DNA of 64,000 nucleotides from Amblyornis subalaris. Lineage: Eukaryota > Chordata > Aves > Passeriformes > Ptilonorhynchidae. This document shows, in pieces, positions 1-9,907 of this stretch (position 1 is the stretch's first letter; the number at the start of each line of letters is the position of its first letter). The stretch lies in the NCBI GenBank assembly GCA_018881555.1, contig JACAXG010000007.1, forward strand, positions 16,225,235-16,289,234. The letters are read 5' to 3'. The position numbers were made by a program, and so were the translations under genes. The notes below the pieces were generated by a model that was not told the DNA's origin, did not search any database, and saw nothing but the letters and a program-made list of their open reading frames with translations.

Positions 1-2790
1 CAAAATATACGAGTAATAGGAACCATGTTGAGCACATTTTTCTGAGGAACACCAGTGCACACACAGGGAAGAAGAAGGAATAAAAAGGTTTTCAGAAAAC
101 TCACTAATTGGGCTGGCACATGTTTTCAGAGGAACATGGAGTGGTGGGTAGGTAACAGGGATTTCTGTTCCACACTGCAGCCTCTGAAGGCAAAAGGGAT
201 TGTACTGAGCCTACATAATCTTTTCTGTGTGTCGTTTCTGATGATCACCATGTGGAGTTCTGATTAATTTAACTTAAAGGTACTTGAAAAAGAGAAAAAT
301 TAGTTCAGAACTGAGATATAGGGAGCAAAAAGGAGATCTTTGATATACTTGGGGCTCTGAGATAGCTGCTGGTTTTCACCCTGAAAATTTGTGGGGAATG
401 TTCAAAGCCTGAGCACTAATGGCTTTCATAACAGGGTTATCCTTGGATATGTAGAATTATTGCTATTTGCTCCACAACTTATCTACCAGTTCCTTATGAT
501 CTTTCATGGGTTTTAGTCAAAAGTAAAGTTGTCCAATCTGAATAGTTTAGGGTTTTTCCTAGAATTTTTATATAGGCCCAGTAGAGACGCTTTTGCAAGT
601 CACCTTTAAAACTGCACGTCCATGTTCTGTGTTCTTTAAGAAGTGCAGCTGAACTTATAAGGGAGTGGGTAATTTTTTTGCCTTAAATACCTTCAAATTC
701 TTACTACCTGCCTCAGGTAGCACTATAGCTTTCGTCTGGGGGAGAAGTTTGTTTGCTTGTTGGGGTTTTTTGGCCACAGATAGTTTTTATTTCCCACCAC
801 ACCACCCTGAATTACCACAACTAACAATCTTGGGTTTCAGCTTTTCAGCCTTTAATTGCTTGGTGTTAACAATTCACTTCTTTTTTTCTTTCGATTTCAC
901 ATCTACACTTTTCTCTAAATCTTTGTGTTTTGGATGTTGGCATAATTAGATCAGTAGCTAGCAGGTGAGGAAAGTTGAAACAGCCATTTGATCAAGCTGA
1001 AAAAACCCTAGCTTGGGGGGTTATGTGGTGTTCTGGGTTTTTTTCCTTTTTCTTTTCCTTTTTTTTTTCCCCCCACAGATATATTTCAGATGTGCCCTAA
1101 GGCCCAGTGGAGATAGTATTTTGTTTTTTTAATGGTAGGAAAAAAAATGTTTATTCTTATTATTCCTGTACAGACATATTTGTCTGTTGTTTTATATAGC
1201 TTTTCATCTGTAGGCCCACTTTGAGAAATTCCTAAGCACTATCCCAAAGAGGACTAGTTTGATCATTAAAATAAATAGTCTACAATTTAGACTTTTAAGA
1301 TAGGTTTTGTTTCCCTCTGACCCCACTTGTATATGCAAGGAAGTAAAGTTTTCTGAAAGTCATTCTTAGTTAAGAGTAAACAAACAAACAAATGAACACC
1401 CTGCAGGCAATCTGGTGCAATTAATATGAGAGCTGCCAGGGTGAATAATATATTATAATAAAATGAACTGACAATGCTGTTCAAAGGCTAAACCTAAAGT
1501 TTCTACTCCAAGGAGAAAATTATATTTATGCTGATTATAACTTGCTTTTCAATGATGGGCTTCTTTTATGAAAGATAAGTTTATTTTGTTTTGTGGGTAG
1601 ATGAGAAAAAAACCCTGTTCTTTTCCTTGAAGGAACTGGCATAGAACTTTAAATTACAGTGACTGAAACACTAGGGAAAAATAGAAAGCTCACAACAAAC
1701 ACCAAACAGCTGCTTCTGCTGTATATTTAATATGTACAGCTCTATTAGATGGGTTTATTAATCCATCTGCAGGTATCCTGCAACAAGAGCCAGATGGCTC
1801 AGGAGATGAATAATGGCATAAAAAGGGTAGCAAGTAGCAATCTACTGCAGGTCAGAAATAGCCAAAAAATGTTACTTTCAGATGTCTATTCAGTAACCAG
1901 CATGGATGACTCTGGAGAGAGGGTCTCGCTCCTGCACTTCAACCTGTACCGCCAAAACTGCTCCAAGTACTCCTCCCACATGAACAGAAAAACAAAACTT
2001 TTAGAATTGGTGACAGGCAATTAGGCAAGTGCTGTCTACCTGTTCGTGATGATGCTCCTTGGTAGGATGGTGTAGGACATTTTATTTTGGGGTAAGGCCC
2101 AGCAGGTGACTCCATAGGCGGGAGTGGATCCGTGTCCACAGCTGGCTCCTGGGCTCTGGAACATGCACACAGCAGGTTTCCAAATAGTGCCATCCAGGTC
2201 TGTACTGGAAACCTGCCAAGGGATTGCATGTTTTGTACACACTGTAATACACAGATTTGTGCACACAGTAATATAATACTCCATTTTTAAACTTACATGA
2301 TCGAGTCTGGTCTGGAATTGTAAATTGAAGGACATTCTTTTAGCTGGGTTTTCTGAAAACATAGGTAACAAATGTTAGGAAAAAAATGAGTGCCAGGTTC
2401 TGTGCCTGCTTCTCTGCATTTATCTTCTAAAATGTTAGCAGTAGTTTGTTGTTTTGAGTTTATGATTACGGAAACTGGTATTACTAGGTAACAGCAGGCA
2501 AAAAAATGAGAAGATATGGTACCACAGTATTAATAAAGCTGGCATAAAATGAGTTATACAGATGCAACACAAACATGATCTTTCTTCCTCTACTTGATGG
2601 GACAATAAGGAATCATGGTAAGATTCATCATTTGACCATACCTGAAAAAAATTCAGTTTCATGGTCAGCACATGCTGCAGGTGTATTTCTCTGGAAACCC
2701 TACCTGTGTGTGGATATTAACTTGTCACTTAGAGTAATATGATATAGTCATAATACAATATATTGTATCAGATCCCTTGTGTCAATTCTG
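1..2790. other. Unique AT-rich non-coding DNA
   Basis: No exon, RNA gene or recognisable transposon is seen. The stretch has short open frames on both strands around 1.75-2.37 kb that overlap one another in different frames, which is what chance produces where stops are locally sparse. A long pyrimidine run lies at 1038-1076. The segment 1.9-2.25 kb is more GC-rich than its flanks, but I do not recognise it as a repeat family. Confidence 0.6.
1038..1078 (+). repeat. Polypyrimidine tract ending in CAG
   Basis: About forty bases are almost entirely T and C and end in 'ccccccacag'. It looks like a strong 3' splice acceptor, but the sequence behind it has only a short open frame (it runs into TAA within about 20 codons) and no recognisable exon. 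A low-complexity tract is the simplest reading. Confidence 0.7.
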
Positions 2791-3120
2791 ATTTCAGACA
2801 TCAAAAGTACAATTAATTGGTCCTGCCTCTTGGGCCCCAGGAAGGCAATCCTTTGCCTTTAATCTTTTGAACTGCTTTTGGAATTAAAGGAGTGATACTA
2901 CCTGGATTGTAGGNTTGCACTTGGACACCTGTTCTGATGTTAGCCAGGCCAGGTGTACCACATAACTCAGAGGAGAAATTATGCCTTTGTGTGTAGAGGG
3001 GATTAACTACAGCGTGAAAACAGGCTATAAACGACTTTGCACCCAGACAAAGGTGCATGCTGCCTGACACTGGCCCGTTTTAAGTCTGGAGGTGTGCTTA
3101 NAAGAGCTGTTGAGGGTGGT

Positions 3121-3146
3121 CTAGGGAGATATCCTAGGGAGATATC
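3121..3146 (+). repeat. Perfect 13-bp tandem duplication
   Basis: The unit 'ctagggagatatc' occurs twice head to tail (3121-3133 and 3134-3146) without mismatch. Perfect identity suggests a young slippage event, or a repeat inherited from an unrecognised element. Confidence 0.9.
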
Positions 3147-3627
3147 CGTGACACCAAGATAAGTGGTTCTATGATATCTCTGTCTCTTGTAACAGTCTAA
3201 GGTTATTTGTAGCTTGCAGTTCACTTTGTAATAAGTTGCTCTGATGGCTATTTAGTACAACTGTGTCCTGTTGCTGTACTTCAAATTCAAATACTCCCTT
3301 GGTCTCCCTGCTTTTCAGGGCATCTGTTGAAACTTAAACTCCTCATCCCCAAATGCTAATGGATATGGCTGCCAAAATAAACACAGAGTCCATTTAAATT
3401 AATTATTGTTTTGGGATTCATGTAATGTTTGTTCTTTGTGTGTTTTTTTTAAAATTATTATTTGTTAAGCTCTTCCTCCTGCTTTATTGTTGCTCGTGGT
3501 GTAGATTATACAAAAGATAGAAAATCCTGAGATTTCAAAACAGAAGCAGAGACAGGACTGGATTCAGAGGCACAGCTACATGTGTGTAATTCTTGAGAAT
3601 GATTCTATTGAAGCACATCAGCCTTGT

Positions 3628-3657
3628 ATTTGTGTATGTGTGTCCATGTGTGTGTCA
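3628..3657 (+). repeat. Imperfect TG microsatellite
   Basis: Alternating TG with interruptions (tgtgtatgtgtgtccatgtg, then more tg). Confidence 0.85.
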
Positions 3658-4780
3658 GCTGATGTACACTACTGAAGCCAATGATGTTAAAATGCAGAAA
3701 TAAAGGCCAGATACATAAGCGGTTTAAATAGATTTGTCTCCATAACTTCCCCGGACCTGCAGTTTGCAGGTGCTGTGGATTTAATACAATAAGTCCAAAT
3801 ATCTATAAAAATGAAACCTGTAGAAGTAGTAAAAAATTAAGACCCNTGTTACATAATTAATTGTAAACCTTAATTCTTCAATTAAATAAGATAATTTGAC
3901 ATCAAAATACAACTTTAATGCTATAGAGGAAAAGAATGGTTATTAAAATTATTGTTAATATGACCAGAACTATTCAGTGAAACATGAGCTGAAAGACTTG
4001 GGATGTAAAAGCAGTTAGTTCAAGTCCAAAATTACATCCTGTAAGAATTCAGGTGGAAGAATCAGATTTGAAGTGTTAAATCTGAACCCAACAAGAATTT
4101 GTTTCCACTATGTGGTGACTTCTAATTTGATCTGCTCAAGTAGATAAGTAATTACCATATCTAAAAAAAAAAACCAAACCTTATTTTATTTATTTAGCAT
4201 GCTTTCAGGCTGTCATCTACCTTAGATAAAATAAGAAAGTAGAGCAAGAAGGTTCTTGGCTGAAATTGAGTACATTTACCTTTACAAGGTAAAAATCTAA
4301 TCCAGTGCTTTACTAGTGGCTTCATAAATACAATTTCCTAAATCAATAATAAATTCATTTTATAATTGCTGCAGCTATCCTTCATTCATCCTAGATGTCC
4401 TGCCTATAGGGANTTCTGCAGATAGTCATTCTTTTCTCATCTGTTAGCTCCTTTGGTCATGTACTTTAGTTTCCATTTAATGTTTTTTCATGGAGATTCT
4501 ATTATGTCCTTTAACTTTCCCCCTCTGTTCTCTCTTGGCACTACTTATCTTCATCACACATCTCTTTCAATCTGTCCCAAAATTCACTCTTGCTTTTTGC
4601 TGTATATCTCCTCACTGTTCACACATGGTAATGCTTCATTCTTCCAGTCATGTGTTACTCACTCAGTCACTTTTNATGCATGGGCATAAAAAAGGCTTTT
4701 CACGGTGCCTGCTGTCAAGTGCATTTAAGGGACTGTATTCATGGCAGAGAGTAAAAACTGTGTCTGGGGGCAATTAAATG

Positions 4781-5360
4781 CGCTAGTGAAGCAGAGGACT
4801 TTCCTGGCTGCAGGGCCCACATGAGCATAATCCATCTGAGAGCTGAGAAATTCTCATCCTTCGCTGAGGCCACGGGGAGCTGAAAGTCTCTGAACGCTTT
4901 GCGGGAGCAAGTAATGAAATTTATGGATAAGCCAAAGAATATCTCATAAGGATGACTTTATGAAACCTTACTCTTGCCTTGTAGGGGCCTGCAGGTTTTA
5001 TGATGCTGCCTTGTTCAAGGCAACACCATTGTCAACATAGAAAGAGCCTTGGCAACACAGCAGTTACGAGAGAAAAATGGAAAATGCTCTAGTGAGACCA
5101 GGGTTTTTCTGGTTTCTCTGATGCCATGCAATTGCACTGCTCTGCTCTTCAGTCATGAGTAAAAGCAAATGCCACATAACCATGGCAGTAGGAGTCTCAT
5201 AACTGTACACAGCTGTGCTAATAATCATGCCCTAGTTTTTGGTACAGGGGTTGAGGTGATTAGTTGTTATGCAAATAGCTGGAATCACATCTCAAAGTGT
5301 GATTCTGTAGTGTGAATTTGTTAATAACCTAATTATTGTGCATATTAAAAAGGATTCTTA
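4781..5360. other. Non-coding segment resembling conserved regulatory DNA
   Basis: This segment has no open frame of note and no repeat. It contains a perfect POU octamer, ATGCAAAT, at 5269-5276, followed within 70 bases by TAAT-type homeodomain core motifs ('ctaattattg' near 5330). Complex, repeat-free AT-rich sequence with such motifs is typical of conserved non-coding elements in vertebrate gene deserts. Conservation itself cannot be seen here, so the reading is inference. Confidence 0.25.
5269..5276 (+). promoter_or_regulatory. POU octamer motif ATGCAAAT
   Basis: An exact match to the octamer bound by OCT/POU factors. One exact 8-mer is expected by chance about once or twice in a window this size, so function is unproven. 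Confidence 0.3.
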
Positions 5361-5868
5361 AGGTATTTACACACGTACAACAGAAGATTTTCAATCTTTT
5401 ATCTACTTGGCTGCAATAAAGGAAATCAATTAAATGAAATAAAATGCTATCTACTAAGGATTAGTGCTTGCAGTGATTTCATTGCAGTAAAGATTTTCCA
5501 AGAAGAAAAGCTTAAACTCATATACTTGGGGAATTTTTTTTTTCTTAACTGGCTTACATGTTTTCACATGTGTTTCAGTTAATTTAAGTGTTCCACTTGT
5601 GTGTTCCTCTCCCCATTTAGTTCCTTGTTCACCAAACAAAAACTTCATGTGCTAACCCAGAAGAAAATTTTAATCTTTTAAATTACATTGAAATCTTGAA
5701 AATGTAGAGAAGCAAATATAAAAGAGGTTTCAAGAATATGCAGCAGGCTTCTATTAAACGTGGATCAAATACTATAGAATTATTTCAAAATTAACTAGCT
5801 CCAAAGAGGAAAATCCTTCTCTATCTTCCTTCCAAAAAAACTTGCTTAGATTATTTCATGTGAATGAA

Positions 5869-5892
5869 ATGAAGCTGGACCACCAGCTTCAT
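5869..5892. repeat. Perfect hairpin, 10-bp stem and 4-base loop
   Basis: The arms 'atgaagctgg' (5869-5878) and 'ccagcttcat' (5883-5892) are exact reverse complements around the loop 'acca'. It lies just beyond the stop end of a minus-strand open frame (5906-6139). The stem is too short for a microRNA precursor. Confidence 0.85.
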
Positions 5893-5905
5893 AAAAAAGT
5901 TATGC

Positions 5906-6139
5906 CTATCTGCTTTTTTCATCCATCTCTCTTAATTTGCCTTGCTGATCAACACTGGACAGATTTAGTGTCCAGTGTGTTTCTGCACTCAAAATGTTAA
6001 ATCTCATGATACACTCAATGCCCAAAGGCACTGTGCCACTGTATTTCTTCTGGTGGTCAGAACAAATAGTTTCTAACATAATTAATTCCTTGTTCCCACT
6101 TGCTTGGCCATCCACACTGATGAAAAAGGTATCCCACAT
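5906..6139 (-). other. Open frame of 77 codons, possible exon, not recognised
   Basis: The minus-strand frame runs from an ATG at 6139 to a stop at 5906. Just upstream in transcript sense is a plausible splice acceptor, pyrimidine-rich and ending in 'tattcag', with the frame open back to it and beyond. The translation has a mixed, globular-looking composition (it starts MWDTFFISVDGQASGN and has several Leu/Ile-rich turns). I cannot match it to a family. No good splice donor is visible before the stop. Frames of this length are common by chance in this window, so I treat it as a candidate only. Confidence 0.12.
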
Positions 6140-6472
6140 TGGTATCCTCTCCTGAATACAGGGACATGTCTTTTATGCACAGACACAAATTTCAGAGTTG
6201 CCTTCCGACTTAAGCACTGAGTTTCATCTCTAAGTGCAAAAAGTGTTTGAACAAGATGGTCCTCAAAGAACGGTTAATACAATACTTCAGAAGGATAAAT
6301 ATGCTGCTGATTTAACAAACGACTGCAAAAGTTTTGCTGAATGATACTCACAAGGAAAGTTTTGGTAACAAAATTTGCTGCTGAATGTTCCCAGATGACC
6401 TTACATACTGATTTAGTTCCCCAGGCCAGCCTGCCTGAAATTTGTAAAAGTATTTCTGTTGCCTTTCCATAA

Positions 6473-6492
6473 GTGTGTATGTGTGTGTATGT
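6473..6492 (+). repeat. Short TG microsatellite
   Basis: Alternating gtgtgtat units, interrupted twice. Confidence 0.8.
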
Positions 6493-6892
6493 TTGGACTT
6501 GCATGGCCACACTCAGGGAATGTGATTTTTTTTCTTTAGTGAAATGGGGCGGGGCTTGAAGGAATCCATGCAGATTCAATCCAGGTGCAGATCCATGCTG
6601 GAGCAGCCGACTGATATTTTCCTCTTGACAAGTTTGCCTCAACAGTTTCAAACTGCTCCNTTGACTTGTCGTGCAAAATCTTGTCAGTGTTAAAATGTTC
6701 AACTGAGGTAGGCTAATAACAATATTCTGCTCTCACAAGAGTCAGCATTCTTTCATTCTTGTAAAATGTCCTGGGGATATAAGAGCCAATATCCGCTGAA
6801 GGCGATAGGAGTTTTACTACCGATTTCTCTGGATTGGGGATTAAAATGCATATGTGGTATTGTATTATGTTAGATTATTTTATCACACATCC

Positions 6893-6918
6893 CACACATA
6901 NATATGTATATATACACA
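6893..6918 (+). repeat. CA/TA compound microsatellite
   Basis: A 'cacacata' run passes into 'tatgtatatatacac', with one ambiguous base inside. Confidence 0.8.
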
Positions 6919-9005
6919 GACTCATTCAGTATCTTCAAAACGAGGTTGGATTAACCATCCCAGTCGACCAGAGAGTTGCATTTCTAAGAGATGATTCCAT
7001 GCCTGAGGGATTCCTATTCAGTGCAGCTTACGTATATAATATTCAGGTTAGAATTAGACCAGGGAAAAGAACAGTGAAACATCATGATTGTATCAAGGTT
7101 GAACAATTATAANACAACTAACTACACTGATTAAATATTAATTTTTATGAAAGACATTCATTATGCTCTTCATCTGGTAAGTTGCTCTCACCTAAGACTC
7201 ATTCCAGTGTTCAATCTCTGATAGAATATTGGAAAAAATCATAAAATATTTAAAGGCTCTCATTATGTTTTGGGCACTTATATTGACATTGAATCCCACA
7301 CTTCATTTACAACCAAGCTTACAATTTTTGCCACTTAGAGATAGCTGCAGCTCCTCCGAGTCTATGCTACTAAGAGTTAAAAAGGGAATTGCTATGAGAA
7401 AACAGACTGGAAACTAAAAGCCGCTTGACTAGCCTACAATTTTTGATATCAGCATTGAACTATTTTGATTTATTTAATTTATAGGGCAGATAACAACAGC
7501 TACACAGTGCATGGCATCCAGCATAACATACAACACCAGGTAAAGGTGGCATGAAATGGGATCCTTGTACATCATGGCATTTTAATGTCTTAGCTTGTGC
7601 TTTTTTCTATCTTGTTCAGTGCAACTTCTGCCAACTCTTAGTAAAAAACCTAACAGATGCATCTGTAATGTCATGCACTTATTAAACACCCTATTGTTGA
7701 ATGTGTGCCTGTCTTAAGACTGAGTTGCAGTGCTAGCAGTGGTTTTGCTATGCACCTGTCTTAGATGTCCACCTTCCTAGCAAAAGCTTTCATTTGGCAA
7801 GGAGAGTCTCAGCGATACCTTGATCGCTTTTGTCTTTGTGCTGAAATCCTCTCTGTAAGAACAACACATTCTTTGAAGACAAACTGAAAAAAAGACCTGT
7901 ATATTATTGGACAGAGGATACCCGTAGCAATTCTGAGTCTTCCTTTCAGATAACCCTTTCAGAACTGAATTCTTATCTGAATATTTTGAGGAAGGCTGAG
8001 TTTTTCCAGGGTTCATCTGCATCTGCATTCTCTGTAAAGTCTTCAGAGGACAAACATGATCACCAGCCACCTTAGAGATGCATCCTCAGGCCCTGTCTAA
8101 TAGCTTAAGGCACAAATGGTGAGTTTCAACACTTTTTCTGTGAATTTATAATGAGAAAAATGTTTTAAATTAGTGTAACTTGTATAACGACTTTGACTTC
8201 AGCCTTCTCTGCTCTCCTTCTGCACGTGACACATCCTGGGATATAGCTTTTTCAGTGTGGGGCATCGTATTTTCACCAGTATTTGCCTAATGCTTTGGCC
8301 AACAGTGTCTTCTTGACCTGAAGGTCTAGGTATGGCTGTAATGTAAAAATAAATACTAATTTAAGCGTCTGAGGAGGTAAGAAGTTGTTTTCCTCTTCCT
8401 AAGCTAACTAGAGCAAGCAATGGTCACAGCTACTTTAGCTGCATGAACTAGTTACGTGCAGTGTTAGATAAAGAGAGATGAAGGAGCCACTCAGGTTTTA
8501 GTGGCCATGGGGAATTTAGTGATAGAAAAAGCCTCATTGACTCAAGGTTTCTATTCAGAATTTCTCAGTGATGCTTTAGGACCCATCTTAACAAAAGTGA
8601 ANCTAAAATCCTCTCTGTCATGAACCAATGACAGTCAGGGAAAGGATACTTACTTATTCTCTAATGATGGAAATGCTCAAGGGATGTTTGGGCAGTACCA
8701 AATGCAACATGGTGAGACCCTTTCTGAGGCTCAAAAGAACTATGGCAATACAAATAACAGGAATACTCTGCTGTGAACTTCACTGTGAAGTGATATTGAC
8801 AGAGTATTTCCCAAAAAAGCACCCTTTGTCGTGGTTTGACCCTGGCCGGATGCCAGGCACCCACGAAAAGCTGCTCANCCACCCTCCCCTGCTCCACAGC
8901 TGGACAGAGGAGAGAAAATTTAACGAAGGGTTNATGAGTTGAGATAAGGACGGGGAGAAAACACTCCAATGGCAAAACAGGCTCAACTTAATGATATAAA
9001 GTGAA

Positions 9006-9011
9006 TTTATT
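9006..9011 (-). promoter_or_regulatory. LTR polyadenylation signal
   Basis: TTTATT on the plus strand is AATAAA in LTR sense. It sits at the same place in the LTR as the AATAAA of the 40.1-kb copy, followed in both by 'tcaactt/ccaagatga'-type sequence. Confidence 0.55.
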
Positions 9012-9226
9012 AGTAACAAGATCAGAGCAGGAGAAGGAGAAGTAAAATAAGCCCTTAAAAACACCCTTTTCTCCCCTCAGCCCCTCCATCCTTCCCACTG
9101 ACAGTGCAGGGAGACGGGCTGGGGGTTTTGGTCTGTTCATCACCCATGATTTTCTTTCCCCTGCTCAGGGAGAGGAGTCATTTCCCTGCTGCACCGTGGG
9201 GTCCCTCCCATGGGAGACAGTTCTCC

Positions 9227-9365
9227 ACGAACTCCTCCAGCGTGGGTCCACTCTCATGAGCAGCAGCACTCCCAAAACTGCTGCAGCGTGAGTCCATCCC
9301 ACAGGCAGACAGTCCTCCCAAAACTGCTGCGGCGTGGGTCACTCTGCCACGGGGGGCAGTCCTCC
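9227..9365 (-). repeat. Minisatellite of ~46-bp units inside the LTR
   Basis: Three diverged units lie head to tail: 9227-9272, 9273-9318 and 9319-9365 (46, 46 and 47 bases). Each has a core like 'gcagcgtgagtcca', and the last two start with 'caaaactgctgc'. In LTR sense the core reads as repeated 'gctggagcag'-like blocks, which also recur in the copies at 40.1 and 32.4 kb, so the array is an old property of this LTR family. Confidence 0.8.
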
Positions 9366-9907
9366 AAGGACAGGCTGCTCCAGCCTGGAAGCAAGGCCTC
9401 TCTCTCCATGGGACTCCNGCNNGACCACAGCGTCCTGGTATCCACCCGCTCCGGCGTGGGCACCTCCTCCATGGGCTGCGAGTGGATCTTTGCATCCCCC
9501 GTGGACCCCCATGGGCTGCAGGGGGACAACTGCCTCACCATGGCCCTCACCACGGGCTGCAGGGACATCTCAGCTCCGGCGCCTGGAGCACCTCCTCCCC
9601 CTCCTTCTGACTGACCTTGGTGCCCCCATTGTTGTTCCTCTCACATGTTCTCACTCCTACTCTTCTCTAGCTGGAAAATTACAACTGTGCCCCAAACTTT
9701 GTTTTGGTTTCTTCTTCAATCTGTTATCACAGAGGCGTTACCACCATCTCTAATGGGGCCAGCCTTGGCCAGCGGCACATCTGTCATCAGAGCCATCAGG
9801 GATTAGCTCTGCTGGACATGACGGAAGCTTCCAGCAGCTTCTCACAGAAGCCACCTCTGTGGCTCCCCACTACCAAGAACCAGGCCCTGCAAAACCAACA
9901 CACCCTT

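Larger units (their letters stand above)
2791..4780. other. Unique non-coding DNA with a short tandem duplication
   Basis: No gene is recognised. The 2.8-3.2 kb part is slightly richer in GC and carries a perfect 13-bp tandem duplication. It might be an old unrecognised repeat, since its texture differs from the flanking AT-rich DNA, but I cannot name a family. From 3.25 to 4.78 kb the DNA is AT-rich with a TG tract and nothing else of note. Confidence 0.5.
6140..8819. other. Unique AT-rich non-coding DNA
   Basis: No recognisable exon or transposon. It includes a TG tract at 6473-6492 and a CA/TA microsatellite at 6893-6918. The longest minus frame (6274-6702) runs through the TG tract, which translates as a repetitive Thr/His/Ile stretch, an artefact of the microsatellite. 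Nothing else stands out. Confidence 0.55.
8827..9902 (-). mobile_element. Solo LTR of an avian endogenous retrovirus (family 1, copy A)
   Basis: The block is bounded by TG at 8827 and CA at 9902 on the plus strand, and flanked by the direct repeat 'ccctt' (8822-8826 and 9903-9907; the identity extends to 'caccctt' if the LTR ends at 9900). A 5-bp duplication suits ERVL-type elements, and the 7-bp reading would not. In sense (minus) orientation it carries the same blocks, in the same order, as the plus-strand copy at 40.1 kb: a 5' part, a gagtgagaac/aggaacaac block, a caccaaggtcagt block, GC-rich 'ctggagcag' repeats, an AATAAA, and a 3' end reading 'ccagggtcaaaccacgaca'. No gag, pol or env sequence lies on either side, so this is a solo LTR left by recombination between two LTRs. 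Frames open across 9.18-9.75 kb on both strands come from its GC-rich repeats and are not genes. Confidence 0.88.

Noticed and set aside
2813..3224. An LTR or gene in the 2.8-3.2 kb patch
   Set aside because: It has no TG/CA ends, no duplication at its borders and no similarity to the LTRs elsewhere in the window.
6274..6702. 142-codon minus-strand frame
   Set aside because: It reads through a TG microsatellite that gives a repetitive peptide, and the rest has no recognisable domain.
9178..9753. Overlapping frames of 102-139 codons on both strands
   Set aside because: They lie wholly in the GC-rich repeat part of an LTR and are open in four phases at once. Stop codons are simply rare there.
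8827..9902. A complete provirus with genes around the LTR at 8.8 kb
   Set aside because: No gag, pol or env remnant lies on either side, and the LTR is flanked directly by its target-site duplication.
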